Assembly (NCBI RefSeq): GCF_900113005.1
Contig: NZ_FONW01000001.1
Location: 186,001-250,000, forward strand
Direction of reading: 5' to 3'
Origin: Sunxiuqinia elliptica
GTDB lineage: Bacteria; Bacteroidota; Bacteroidia; Bacteroidales; Prolixibacteraceae
Length of the DNA: 64,000 bases
The first letter of the stretch is position 1; the number at the start of each line of letters is the position of its first letter. Below the pieces are notes generated by a model. The model had not been told where the DNA came from. It ran no database searches and saw only the letters and a list, made by a program, of their open reading frames with translations. Below, in pieces: positions 52,127 to 60,855 of this stretch. The position numbers were made by a program, and so were the translations under genes.

Positions 52127-53782
52127 TTAAGAGGTATATAAATATCGTTTGATGTTCCGCTTGGGTGTTTTCTCAAATTCTTCCTCAACAATTTCAATCT
52201 GCGAAACCTGACTGTACTTGGGCAGTTCCTTATTCACAACCCTTCGGTTGTGGTCCATCAGCTTTTTCACAGCCTCCTCATCCATTTGCTCTGCATCAAC
52301 AAGCTCAGAATCAGGAAAAACTAAAGCAACCAATTTGCCATCACGCTCAACCACAACATTCTCCAGAACTCCAGACATATTGCCCAACTTAGCCTCTATT
52401 TCCTCTGGATAGATGTTTTGTCCGGATGGCCCCAGCAGCATATTCTTGCTACGCCCTTTGATAAAAATGTAGTTTTGAGAATCAATCAGCCCCAGATCAC
52501 CGGTTCTCAGCCAACCGTCTTCAGTAAAAGCTTGCTCCGTGGCTTCCTCATTCTTATAATAACCCAGCATGGTATTCATCCCTTTCACCTGAATTTCGCC
52601 TACTTGGCGATAAGGATCATCAGAATCAATCCGAACTTGCATCCGATCAACCAATTTTCCGGCTGACGAAGGCTGCGTTGTTTGCCACGCATCATACGAA
52701 ATCAGAGGACCGCACTCAGTCATTCCGTAACCGATTGTAAAAGGAAATTTAATTTTGCGAAAGAACACCTCAACTTCCTTACTTAGAGGAGCTCCCCCGA
52801 TCACTATCTCGTGAAAACAACCACCAAAGGTTTCAACCAGCTTTTCGCGAACTTTCTTCCGAATAACCGAAGACAGAATCGGTACCTTAAGCAGAAACTT
52901 CATGCTTGGTTTTTCGATCGCTGGCTGAATCCGCTTCTTATAAATTTTCTCAATCACCAAAGGCACCGACAGAATTAGGCGCGGCTTAATTTCAGCAAAT
53001 GCCTTAATAATTACTTGTGGCGTTGGAGCCTTGGTTAAAAATGTAATGTGACAGCCCAAGGTTGCCGGGAACAAAAACTCAAATAAAAGTCCAAAGACAT
53101 GCGCCATCGGCAGAAAAGAAACAATTCTGTCGCCCGATTTTAAAGGCATATGCTCACGGGCAAATACAATATTGGATAACAGGCTTCGAACGGGCACCAT
53201 CACTCCTTTGGTAAATCCAGACGTCCCACTAGTGTATGAAATGACGCAAGCATCCTCGAGTGCTAACTCTTCCAGTTGAAACTCAGTTGGAGAAATTGGC
53301 TGAACACTTCCTTCTCTCAAACTTTGACTCCAAGCATCCTTCAACGCCTTCTTCGGAGTTCCTCCAAGCTCAAAGGTGTTTAGCCGAATAATGCCTCTCA
53401 AGTCGCCCATTGCCTCAAGATCCAGTTTCTCTAAAAGAGCATCCGTTACAAACAGTAAACTAGATTCCGAATGATTGACAATGTGGTGTACATCGGATGG
53501 ATTGAAGTCCGGCAATACTGGAACAGCGACAGCTCCATACCCCAATGTTGCTAAAAAAACAATGCCCCAGTTGGAGGAGTTCCTTCCAAGAAGAGCAATT
53601 TTATCGCCTTTTTGAATTCCACTTGCTTTGTAGAAAAGGTGAATTTGATGGATTTTTTGAGCTACTTCGCCATACTGGTAACTGATTCCATCGTAATCAG
53701 AAAACAAAGGTAAATCCCAATTTTGAAGTAGTGATTCCTGGTAAAGCTTGATCAAGCTTTCAGGAGTAATTTGTTGGTCCAT
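52127..53782 (-). CDS. AMP-dependent acyl-CoA/acid ligase
   Basis: This adenylate-forming enzyme of about 551 residues activates a carboxylic acid, most likely a fatty acid, with ATP and coenzyme A. It has the P-loop-like AMP motif (ISYTSGTSGFTKGVM), GYGMTECGPLISYD, WLRTGDLGLID, the hinge KGRSKNMLLGPSGQNIYPEEIE and the catalytic C-terminal lysine region TPKRNIKRYLY. The ATG at 53782 (MDQQITPESLIKLY) is preferred to 53797. It follows the Tat-exported reductase gene by 23 nt, so the two are likely co-transcribed. Confidence 0.94.
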   Translation of the reverse strand: MDQQITPESLIKLYQESLLQNWDLPLFSDYDGISYQYGEVAQKIHQIHLFYKASGIQKGDKIALLGRNSSNWGIVFLATLGYGAVAVPVLPDFNPSDVHHIVNHSESSLLFVTDALLEKLDLEAMGDLRGIIRLNTFELGGTPKKALKDAWSQSLREGSVQPISPTEFQLEELALEDACVISYTSGTSGFTKGVMVPVRSLLSNIVFAREHMPLKSGDRIVSFLPMAHVFGLLFEFLFPATLGCHITFLTKAPTPQVIIKAFAEIKPRLILSVPLVIEKIYKKRIQPAIEKPSMKFLLKVPILSSVIRKKVREKLVETFGGCFHEIVIGGAPLSKEVEVFFRKIKFPFTIGYGMTECGPLISYDAWQTTQPSSAGKLVDRMQVRIDSDDPYRQVGEIQVKGMNTMLGYYKNEEATEQAFTEDGWLRTGDLGLIDSQNYIFIKGRSKNMLLGPSGQNIYPEEIEAKLGNMSGVLENVVVERDGKLVALVFPDSELVDAEQMDEEAVKKLMDHNRRVVNKELPKYSQVSQIEIVEEEFEKTPKRNIKRYLYTS

Positions 53783-53805
53783 AAGATATTTCTCCATGAA
53801 TTCTG

Positions 53806-54702
53806 TCAGCCAGAATTTCTTTTCATTAATCGCATCATGCGTTCAACAGTATCATCAACATATACTGTCTTTTCCATGCCAATCGTCATCGCATGGATGT
53901 TTTTACTTTGGCAAGCAAATTTAAGTGATTTTTCACGAAGTTCCTCTTTGGTCAAATCACCAGCCCCATATATCTTCATTCCAATAATCCCTTTTCCATT
54001 ATTTTTGGCTGTTTTCAGAATATCCATTATTTCTTCCGGAGTTCCATCCATTTTTGCCTGAGCTGGATTAATTCGCGCCAGGATGATGTCGGTCCACGGA
54101 TCGGTTGCCGCCACCCGAAGCGCATCAATATTATGACAGGAAACTCCAACCTTCCCTACCTGTTTTCGAAGCTTGGCTTCACTCAGCTGCTCCCGGAAAG
54201 CTTCTTTCTCCGTTATCCATTGTCCATTGGTCATGCAGTGCAACAGGACAATGTCAAAATAATCTGTTCCCAGCTCTTTCTCAAAACGTCCCAGCGTTTG
54301 ATCAACCGAAGCAACCGTATTCCAATCGTTATTTTCAGTCCAAATTTTGGTCATCAACTGGAAGTTTTCGCGTGGAACTTCTTCAAACAAGTTCCGAACA
54401 AAGCTGTGTGTGCCGTAAAGGTCTGCGGTATCGATAAAAGTGACACCCCGTTCATGAGCATGTCTGGCAACTTTTAAAAACTGACTCAAGCCAGCACGGG
54501 TAAATACTGACTTTCGGGCCCAGCTATTGGTTCCACAACCTAAGGCAAGTCGCGAAACCTGCATATTTGTTTCGCCCAGAAGAACCTGATCAACAGTCTC
54601 TGAACCTACTCCCTGAAAACCTGGCAAAAGCATTCCTGCAGAAACCGCAGTCACACCAGCAATCCCTTCACAAACAAATTTACGTCTATCAATTTTTCTC
54701 AT
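53806..54702 (-). CDS. Tat-exported aldo/keto reductase
   Basis: This is an aldo/keto reductase of 298 residues with a twin-arginine signal (MRKIDRRKFVCEGIAGVTAVSAGMLLP), so it is predicted to be exported in folded form, probably with cofactor. The barrel shows QVSRLALGCGTNSW, FIDTADLYGTHSFVRN with the catalytic Tyr, LMTKIWTEN, LGTDYFDIVLLHCMTNGQW, VGVSCHNIDAL and GNGKGIIGMKIYGAGDL. The C-terminal part is short and resembles the oxidoreductases with Tat signals common in Planctomycetes and Bacteroidota. It leads a two-gene unit with the acyl-CoA ligase. Substrate is unknown. Confidence 0.93.
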   Translation of the reverse strand: MRKIDRRKFVCEGIAGVTAVSAGMLLPGFQGVGSETVDQVLLGETNMQVSRLALGCGTNSWARKSVFTRAGLSQFLKVARHAHERGVTFIDTADLYGTHSFVRNLFEEVPRENFQLMTKIWTENNDWNTVASVDQTLGRFEKELGTDYFDIVLLHCMTNGQWITEKEAFREQLSEAKLRKQVGKVGVSCHNIDALRVAATDPWTDIILARINPAQAKMDGTPEEIMDILKTAKNNGKGIIGMKIYGAGDLTKEELREKSLKFACQSKNIHAMTIGMEKTVYVDDTVERMMRLMKRNSG

Positions 54703-55063
54703 CGGCTTCAGTTTTTTGTTTCAAACAAACCCACAGCACAAAACAAATGCTCTTTCGAGCTCATTCATCCTAATCAAAATTCAACTACCCTTGACACTTG
54801 TTAAGATTGTTTATTAATTAAGATAAATCTCATCAAAAAAATAATTTATATCCCCTGTTCAGAGCAAACTGATTCTAAAAAAGATTGATTCCGAAAAATC
54901 TGAATTCCAACCAAATACAAAATCAGATATTTAAGTCCTCAATATAAAACAATACTATGAGAATACAAAATGCTCATTGCTAAGTGGTTTAAAGCAATTT
55001 TACCTGCTTGTTTTTTATTATTTTAGCGCCTCCTATTTTTCAAAAATTTAAATTAAAACTAAA
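54703..55063. other. AT-rich intergenic region between divergent units
   Basis: About 360 bp between the Tat-exported reductase and the DUF5020 gene. No credible gene. TATTTTAG (55019-55026) before the DUF5020 gene is a degenerate -7 box; no good -33 box. I see no purine riboswitch despite the downstream purine permease. Confidence 0.55.
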
Positions 55064-55753
55064 ATGAAGAAACTTTTACTCGCTCTGTTTGTAAGCATGC
55101 TTGCCCTGGGTGCTTCTGCTCAGAATGTTCAGACTCATTACGACATGGGAAAAGATCGTGGTTACTTAACCACTACTGTTGAGATGTTCCGACCAGACAG
55201 CTGGGGTAGTACTTTTTTCTTTATTGATATGGATTATGGCGTTGGCGACGTTGAAGGTGTTAGCCTTGCTTACTGGGAAATTGCCCGTGCAATTAAGCTT
55301 GGTGATCTTCCAGTTGCAGCACACGTTGAATACAACGGTGGTTTTGGCCAATGGAAAGCCGGAGAGTTTGGTGGTGCCTACCAAATCAACGACTCTTGGC
55401 TAGCTGGTGTTGAACGCTCATGGAATGCTGCTGATTTTTCAAGAGGGTTCACCCTTCAGGCCATGTACAAAAACATCCGTGGAAAAAACGATGCTTCTTT
55501 CCAAATAACCGGAGTATGGTATGTAAACTTTGCAGGCGGTAAAATGTCTTTCACCGGATTTGCTGACTTCTGGCGTGAAGACAATGTATTTGGTACCAAC
55601 GAAACTGATTTCGTATTCTTATCTGAGCCACAATTGTGGTACAATGTATGCAAAAACTTTGCATTCGGTAGTGAAGTTGAAATAAGTAGTAACTTTGGTG
55701 GAATGGAAGGCTTTAATGTAATGCCAACCGTTGCAGCCAAGTGGACTTTCTAA
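55064..55753 (+). CDS. DUF5020-family outer-membrane channel-like protein
   Basis: This is a 229-residue exported protein with signal peptide MKKLLLALFVSMLALGASAQ. The rest is beta-rich with alternating hydrophobic residues and an aromatic C-terminus (TVAAKWTF), typical of a small outer-membrane barrel. The pattern TVEMFRPDSWGSTFFFIDMDY and FSRGFTLQAMYKNIRGKNDASFQ fits DUF5020, related in fold to the nucleoside channel Tsx. It precedes an NCS2 purine permease by 18 bp on the same strand, so the pair probably moves a nucleobase across both membranes (inference). Confidence 0.9.
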   Translation: MKKLLLALFVSMLALGASAQNVQTHYDMGKDRGYLTTTVEMFRPDSWGSTFFFIDMDYGVGDVEGVSLAYWEIARAIKLGDLPVAAHVEYNGGFGQWKAGEFGGAYQINDSWLAGVERSWNAADFSRGFTLQAMYKNIRGKNDASFQITGVWYVNFAGGKMSFTGFADFWREDNVFGTNETDFVFLSEPQLWYNVCKNFAFGSEVEISSNFGGMEGFNVMPTVAAKWTF

Positions 55754-55771
55754 TCCTAAACTTCATTTATC

Positions 55772-57061
55772 ATGCAAAATTTCTTTAAGCTAAAAGAAAA
55801 CAATACCACCGTAAAAACAGAGGTTTTAGCGGGAATCACCACCTTCATGACCATGGCTTATATTCTAGCGGTTAACCCTAGTATCTTAAGCGCCACGGGC
55901 ATGGATAAAAACGCACTTTTTACAGCGACTGCTCTTTCAGCCGTTGTTGCCACCTTGGTTATGGCTTTGGTAGCTCGCCTACCTTTTGCTTTGGCTCCAG
56001 GAATGGGCTTGAATGCCTTTTTTGCTTTTACCGTTGTTCTGGGAATGGGCTACACTTGGCAGTTTGCACTTACAGCGGTCTTCCTTGAAGGACTCATTTT
56101 CATTCTGCTAACGGCTTTCAACATTCGGGAATTGATCGTCAACGCGATCCCCTTATCGATGAAGCATGCCGTGTCTGCAGGTATCGGTTTGTTTATTGCC
56201 TTTATTGGCTTGCAAGGAGCCGGTGTTATTATTAATAACGATGCCGTTTTGGTTGGTCTTGGCGATATGGGTTCTCCAAGCGTACTCGTTGCATTGGGTG
56301 GTGTATTGCTAACCGGAGTGCTGTTGGCCCTGAAAGTAAAAGGAGCCTTGCTCATTGGAATTTTTGCCTCTACAGTTGCAGGTATCCCTTTTGGCGTGAC
56401 TCAACTACCAGAAGGACACTTGGTATCTTTACCTCCTTCTGTTGAGCCAATCTTCTTCAAATTTGATTTCCACCAAATCTTCACCATCGACATGTTGATC
56501 GTTCTGTTTACATTCTTATTTGTAGACATGTTCGATACCGTAGGAACACTGGTTGGTGTATCCTCTAAAGCTGACATGTTAACTGAAGATGGAAAAGTGC
56601 CTCGTGCTAAGCAAGCACTATTTGCTGATGCCGTCGGAACTACTTTTGGTTCAATGATCGGTACGAGTACTGTTACAACTTATGTTGAAAGTGCTTCGGG
56701 AGTTGCTGAAGGTGGACGAACTGGCTTAACCTCATTGACCGTTGCCGGTTTATTCTTTATCGCTTTGTTTTTCGCTCCATTGTTTATCATGATTCCAGCG
56801 GCTGCAACTGCTCCTGCTCTTATTTTGGTAGGGCTGTTTATGCTGTCTCCAATTCTGAAAATAAACATGGATGATTTCACTGAATCAATTCCTGCATTCT
56901 TAACCATCATTATGATGCCATTAACTTACAGTATTGCTGAAGGTATTGTATTTGGAATGTTGGCTTTTGTTTTGCTGAAGCTATTTACAGGAAAACACAA
57001 AGAAATTTCTCCAATCATGTATGTATTAGCGGTCTTGTTTGTGATCAAGTTTATCATCTAA
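55772..57061 (+). CDS. NCS2-family purine permease (AzgA-like)
   Basis: This is an inner-membrane transporter of 429 residues with about 13 hydrophobic segments. It has AzgA/GhxP signatures: TEVLAGITTFMTMAYILAVNPSIL at the start, LPFALAPGMGLNAFFAFTVV, IPLSMKHAVSAGIGLFIAFIG, FLFVDMFDTVGTLVGVSSKADML and GTSTVTTYVESASGVAEGGRTGLTSL. This subgroup takes up adenine, guanine or hypoxanthine by proton symport. It follows the DUF5020 barrel gene closely, suggesting an outer- plus inner-membrane purine uptake pair. A strong terminator follows. Confidence 0.96.
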   Translation: MQNFFKLKENNTTVKTEVLAGITTFMTMAYILAVNPSILSATGMDKNALFTATALSAVVATLVMALVARLPFALAPGMGLNAFFAFTVVLGMGYTWQFALTAVFLEGLIFILLTAFNIRELIVNAIPLSMKHAVSAGIGLFIAFIGLQGAGVIINNDAVLVGLGDMGSPSVLVALGGVLLTGVLLALKVKGALLIGIFASTVAGIPFGVTQLPEGHLVSLPPSVEPIFFKFDFHQIFTIDMLIVLFTFLFVDMFDTVGTLVGVSSKADMLTEDGKVPRAKQALFADAVGTTFGSMIGTSTVTTYVESASGVAEGGRTGLTSLTVAGLFFIALFFAPLFIMIPAAATAPALILVGLFMLSPILKINMDDFTESIPAFLTIIMMPLTYSIAEGIVFGMLAFVLLKLFTGKHKEISPIMYVLAVLFVIKFII

Positions 57062-57084
57062 CAAGAGCGACAAACGAATAAAAG

Positions 57085-57117
57085 AAAAGCTCCATGATTT
57101 GATCATGGAGCTTTTTT
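57085..57117 (+). terminator. Intrinsic terminator after the purine permease
   Basis: Perfect 14-bp stem AAAAGCTCCATGAT (57085-57098) / ATCATGGAGCTTTT (57102-57115) with a 3-nt loop and T6. It may also serve the convergent glycyl-tRNA synthetase gene (57139). Confidence 0.92.
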
Positions 57118-57138
57118 ATGAGGTAATTTTCTTGATTC

Positions 57139-58692
57139 CTAGTTCAACTTAGCGAAGAGTGCCTTAAAGCTAACTTCATTGGCAATCATGCCTTTCAAAT
57201 CAGCAATTGCAACACGCTCCTGCTTCATCGTATCGCGGTAACGGATAGTCACAGTCGCATCCTCGAGGGTTTGATGGTCAACCGTTACACAGAAAGGTGT
57301 TCCAACGGCATCCTGGCGACGATAGCGTTTTCCGATAGAGTCTTTCTCATCATACTGACATTTGAAATCAAATTTCAAGTCATCAATAATCTCACGTGCT
57401 TTTTCGGGCAAACCATCTTTTTTCACCAAAGGCATTACAGCCAGCTTAATTGGAGCCAAGGCAGCGGGTAATCTCAACACCACGCGCGTATCTTTCTTGC
57501 CATTGGCAGCTTCAAGTTCTTCTTCATTGTAAGAAGCAGCCATGATCTGCAAAAACATCCGGTCTACACCAATTGAGGTTTCCACAACATAAGGCACATA
57601 TGATTTGCCTAATTCTGGATCGTAATATTGAATTTTCTTCCCTGAGAACTCTTGGTGTTGTGACAAGTCAAAATCAGTTCTGGAGTGAATTCCTTCAACT
57701 TCTTTAAAACCAAATGGGAATTTGTATTCCACATCAACAGCTGCGTTGGCATAGTGCGCCAGTTTTTCGTGCACATGGAAACGGTAATTATCATCGCCAA
57801 AACCAAGGGCACGGTGCCATTTCATCCGGGTTTCTTTCCATTGATCAAACCAGTCGAGCTCCGATCCTGGGCGAACGAAGAATTGCATCTCCATTTGCTC
57901 AAATTCCCGCATTCGGAAAATAAACTGACGAGCTACGATCTCATTTCGGAAGGCTTTACCTATTTGCGCAATTCCAAAGGGAATCTTCATCCGGCCGGTT
58001 TTCTGAACATTCAGGTAATTCACAAAAATTCCCTGTGCCGTTTCCGGACGTAAATAGACCTTCAACGCACCATCAGAAGTCGAGCCCATTTCGGTACCAA
58101 ACATCAGGTTAAACTGACGAACATCGGTCCAATTACGGGTTCCACTAATCGGGCAAGCAATTTCCTGATCAACAATGATCTGTTTCAATTCAGCCAGGTC
58201 ATTATCATTCAAGGCTTTTGAAAAGCGGGCATGCAAATCATTCCATTTCTGTTGATTCGCCAATACGCGAGGATTTGTTTCACGAAATTGCGTCTCATCA
58301 AAAGCATCGCCAAAACGCTTTTTGGCTTTCGCAACTTCTTTGTTCATCTTTTCCTCAAACTTAGCCAACTGATCTTCGATCAACACATCAGCCCGATAAC
58401 GTTTTTTCGAGTCTTTATTATCAATTAATGGGTCATTAAACGCATCAACGTGCCCGGAAGCTTTCCAGATTGTTGGGTGCATAAAAATGGCTGAATCCAA
58501 GCCAACCACGTTCTCATGCAGCATCACCATGCTGTCCCACCAGTATTTTTTGATGTTATTTTTTAATTCGACTCCATTCTGTCCATAATCATAAACAGCA
58601 CCAAGCCCATCGTAAATTTCACTTGACTGAAATACAAAACCATACTCCTTACAATGAGCTACCAGCTTCTTAAAAATATCTTCCTGAGCCAT
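57139..58692 (-). CDS. glyS: Glycine-tRNA ligase (alpha2 type)
   Basis: This class II synthetase charges tRNA-Gly. At 517 residues it is the single-chain, eukaryote/archaea-like homodimeric type, not the alpha/beta type of E. coli. It shows the N-terminal EDIFKKLVAHCKEYGFVFQSSEIYDGLGAVYDYG, motif 2 (AFRNEIVARQFIFRMREFEQMEMQFF), YLRPETAQGIFVNY, SRTDFDLSQHQEFSGK and the anticodon-binding domain near the end (LPAALAPIKLAVMPLVKK). It is preceded by a small DUF4834-like gene with a 29-bp gap. The ATG at 58692 gives the conserved start. Confidence 0.97.
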   Translation of the reverse strand: MAQEDIFKKLVAHCKEYGFVFQSSEIYDGLGAVYDYGQNGVELKNNIKKYWWDSMVMLHENVVGLDSAIFMHPTIWKASGHVDAFNDPLIDNKDSKKRYRADVLIEDQLAKFEEKMNKEVAKAKKRFGDAFDETQFRETNPRVLANQQKWNDLHARFSKALNDNDLAELKQIIVDQEIACPISGTRNWTDVRQFNLMFGTEMGSTSDGALKVYLRPETAQGIFVNYLNVQKTGRMKIPFGIAQIGKAFRNEIVARQFIFRMREFEQMEMQFFVRPGSELDWFDQWKETRMKWHRALGFGDDNYRFHVHEKLAHYANAAVDVEYKFPFGFKEVEGIHSRTDFDLSQHQEFSGKKIQYYDPELGKSYVPYVVETSIGVDRMFLQIMAASYNEEELEAANGKKDTRVVLRLPAALAPIKLAVMPLVKKDGLPEKAREIIDDLKFDFKCQYDEKDSIGKRYRRQDAVGTPFCVTVDHQTLEDATVTIRYRDTMKQERVAIADLKGMIANEVSFKALFAKLN

Positions 58693-58721
58693 AATGTCCT
58701 TATTATATATCTGTTTTGAAA

Positions 58722-58991
58722 TTAATCGACTTCTTCAAAATCAACATATTCACCTTCGTCTTTCGGTATTCGCCCTCCGCGTGATCCGTTACTTTCAACC
58801 GTAACATCACCCTCAGGCCTTCTTTGACGTTGCTGTTGTTGTTGAAAATTCCGTTGTTGATTTGGCTGACTTATAAACAAAGGGAAAATATACTTTTTCA
58901 GAAATTTAAAAAGGTAATAAATCACCACAATAATCAGGATTGTTCTAAACAACCCGGGACCTAAAAATAATATCACATTCAATTGTATCAT
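58722..58991 (-). CDS. Small membrane protein, DUF4834-like
   Basis: This 89-residue protein has one N-terminal membrane helix (about 9-35, LGPGLFRTILIIVVIYYLFKFLKKYIF), a Gln-rich linker (about 44-58) and an acidic tail (GEYVDFEEVD). The layout and the ending match my recollection of DUF4834, a small Bacteroidota family of unknown function. It lies directly upstream of the glycyl-tRNA synthetase gene on the same strand (29-bp gap) and may be co-transcribed. Confidence 0.8.
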   Translation of the reverse strand: MIQLNVILFLGPGLFRTILIIVVIYYLFKFLKKYIFPLFISQPNQQRNFQQQQQRQRRPEGDVTVESNGSRGGRIPKDEGEYVDFEEVD

Positions 58992-59106
58992 ATCTCTTGA
59001 AAATCAGCGGCCGTAAAATTAGCAATTAATTATGAAAGAAAAATCCGTTGCTTTCAATATTCCCGTAGCGATAAGATTCAGATAATACGAGTTGTTAGAA
59101 TATTTT

Positions 59107-59114
59107 TACCTTTG
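59107..59114 (+). promoter_or_regulatory. -7 box of pyrH
   Basis: TACCTTTG matches TAnnTTTG, 18 bp before the ATG at 59133. No clear -33 box. Confidence 0.4.
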
Positions 59115-59132
59115 CTGCAAATTGAAAAAAAG

Positions 59133-59843
59133 ATGGCTACCTATAAACGTATTCTTTTAAAATTGAGTGGTGAATCACTCATGGGCGATCAGGCGTATGG
59201 TATCGACCAAACACGCTTGAGCGATTACGCTGAACAAATCAAAGAAGCGACCGCCTTAGGCGTTCAAATCGGAATTGTTATTGGTGGTGGAAATATTTTC
59301 CGCGGACTAAGCGGAGCCGCCAACGGATTTGACCGGGTAAAAGGTGACCAAATGGGAATGCTCGCTACCGTTATCAATAGTTTAGCCCTAAACTCGGCAT
59401 TAAACGCTTTAGGCGTTAAATCGCGCGTGCTGACAGCTATCCGGATGGAGCCAATCGGAGAGTTCTATTCCAAAGACAAGGCCATCGAATCGCTCGAAAA
59501 AGGAGAAGTAGTCATTCTCTCAGCCGGAACAGGAAACCCCTATTTCACAACCGATACGGGCTCATCATTACGAGGCATTGAGATCAATGCAGATGCAATG
59601 TTGAAAGGAACCCGTGTGGATGGTGTTTACACTGCTGACCCCGAAAAAGACCCTGCTGCCACAAAATTTGACCGAATTTCATTTGACGACATCTACAATA
59701 AAGGGTTAAAGGTTATGGACCTGACGGCCACAACCATGTGCAAAGAAAATGACCTGCCAATTGTGGTATTCAATATGGATCAAAAAGGAAATCTGTTAAA
59801 AGTGCTTTCAGGAGAGAATATCGGAACGGTCGTTCATGCCTAA
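59133..59843 (+). CDS. pyrH: UMP kinase
   Basis: PyrH phosphorylates UMP to UDP in pyrimidine nucleotide synthesis. The protein has 236 residues from the ATG at 59133 (MATYKRILLKLSGESLMGDQ); an upstream frame from 59112 adds a short non-conserved extension. Family motifs are IGIVIGGGNIFRGLSGA, DQMGMLATVINSLAL, SAGTGNPYFTTDTGSSLRGIEI and KVMDLTATTMCKEND. It is followed by frr with its own promoter, the usual pyrH-frr order of many bacteria. Confidence 0.97.
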   Translation: MATYKRILLKLSGESLMGDQAYGIDQTRLSDYAEQIKEATALGVQIGIVIGGGNIFRGLSGAANGFDRVKGDQMGMLATVINSLALNSALNALGVKSRVLTAIRMEPIGEFYSKDKAIESLEKGEVVILSAGTGNPYFTTDTGSSLRGIEINADAMLKGTRVDGVYTADPEKDPAATKFDRISFDDIYNKGLKVMDLTATTMCKENDLPIVVFNMDQKGNLLKVLSGENIGTVVHA

Positions 59844-59884
59844 ACCTGTTTTTAAAGCATATTTTGATTTAAAAAGTTAAGAAA

Positions 59885-59915
59885 TTTCAAAATTATTTAA
59901 TTTTTTCTATATTTG
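59885..59915 (+). promoter_or_regulatory. frr promoter candidate
   Basis: TTTC (59885-59888), 19 nt, TATATTTG (59908-59915), 33 bp before the frr ATG. Same boxes and spacing as the TetR/efflux promoter. Confidence 0.6.
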
Positions 59916-59948
59916 CTCACAGCACAAAAATGAACTGATTGCTCAAAC

Positions 59949-60512
59949 ATGGAAGAAGAATTAGAACTGATATTAGGAGTTTGTAACGAAAAGATGGAAG
60001 CTGCCATTGATCACTTAGAAAGTGAATTGGTTCATATCCGTGCAGGCAAAGCTTCAACAAGAATGTTAGATGGTGTCACTGTAGATTACTACGGTAGTGC
60101 AACCCCTATCAATCAAGTTTCGAACCTCAGTACTCCTGATGCTCGAACAATTGCTATTCAACCTTGGGAGAAATCAATGATTGCTCCTATTGAAAAAGCA
60201 ATCTTAAATGCAAACTTGGGCTTTAACCCCGAAAATAACGGAGAAATTATTCGCATCAATGTTCCACCTTTAACTGAAGAAAGACGTAGAGATCTTTCGA
60301 AACAAGTTAACCAGGAAGGCGAAAAAGCTCGTATTAGTATTCGTAGTGCACGAAAAGAAGCCAATGAAGGATTGAAAAAACTCCTGAAAGATGGCTTATC
60401 CGAAGACCGCCAAAAAGATGCCGAAGCAGACGTTCAAAAAATGACCGATGGCTTTGGGAAAAAGGTGGAAGGATTACTTGAAGATAAAAATCAAGAGATT
60501 TTAACGATATAA
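59949..60512 (+). CDS. frr: Ribosome-recycling factor
   Basis: Frr, with EF-G, splits the ribosome after termination. The 187-residue protein has the expected length and blocks: MEAAIDHLESELVHIRAGKAS, LDGVTVDYYGSATPINQVSNLS, TIAIQPWEKSMIAPIEKAI, NNGEIIRINVPPLTEERRRDLSKQV and the C-terminal helix. It follows pyrH (105-bp gap) but has a separate promoter, and ends before a leader-like repeat and a terminator. Confidence 0.98.
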   Translation: MEEELELILGVCNEKMEAAIDHLESELVHIRAGKASTRMLDGVTVDYYGSATPINQVSNLSTPDARTIAIQPWEKSMIAPIEKAILNANLGFNPENNGEIIRINVPPLTEERRRDLSKQVNQEGEKARISIRSARKEANEGLKKLLKDGLSEDRQKDAEADVQKMTDGFGKKVEGLLEDKNQEILTI

Positions 60513-60575
60513 TTGTTTCTAGTTTTCTGTTTTCTGAACATTGTTTAATTGTTTTCATGGCTTTGAGGCAGCTTG
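60511..60575 (-). repeat. Orphan leader-like repeat downstream of frr
   Basis: TTGTTTCT, GTTTTCTGTTTTC, TAATTGTTTTC and GCTTTGAG occur in the same order as in the 5448-gene leader (5467-5520, plus strand). Read on the minus strand it resembles a gene start, with ATGAAAACAATTAAACAATG, but no credible protein follows. Confidence 0.5.
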
Positions 60576-60594
60576 TTGAAGCTGCCTTTTTTTT
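60566..60594 (+). terminator. Intrinsic terminator of frr
   Basis: AGGCAGCTT (60566-60574) / AAGCTGCCT (60579-60587), loop GTTG, then T8. The stem is perfect. Confidence 0.92.
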
Positions 60595-60855
60595 GTCTAT
60601 TTTTTTAGATTGACAAAGCACATTAAACAATTCATTCTCAGTAGAAGACATTCAACACAGCCCTCAAAACTCCCTTTCCTAGCCAAGCACGAATCACTCA
60701 TTCATTTTTATATTCGTCGACTTTAACTAATTTTAGAAAGATAAATTTAAAAGACAATTTCTGTCACACCGGTCGGTGATTTCACATCAAGTCTCGGATC
60801 GAAAGAACCTAAGAATCAACACCCCCCGGAATAAGCAGACAAAAGAATTAAACCT
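60595..60855. other. Intergenic region before the DUF1080 gene
   Basis: About 260 bp with no credible gene. A GC-richer patch around 60765-60785 (CACACCGGTCGGTG) contains an imperfect palindrome around ACCGGT, possibly an operator. No promoter boxes of good quality were seen. Confidence 0.4.

Noticed and set aside
54703-55063. Purine riboswitch before the purine permease pair
   Set aside because: No three-way junction with the conserved purine-aptamer loops was found by eye.
57685-58053. A 122-residue frame antisense to the glycyl-tRNA synthetase gene
   Set aside because: Shadow of conserved synthetase sequence.
60334-60651. A minus-strand frame of 105 residues over the frr end, including the start-like orphan repeat
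   Set aside because: It runs through the frr terminator and coding end and shows no protein-like pattern; only the repeat itself was kept as a finding.
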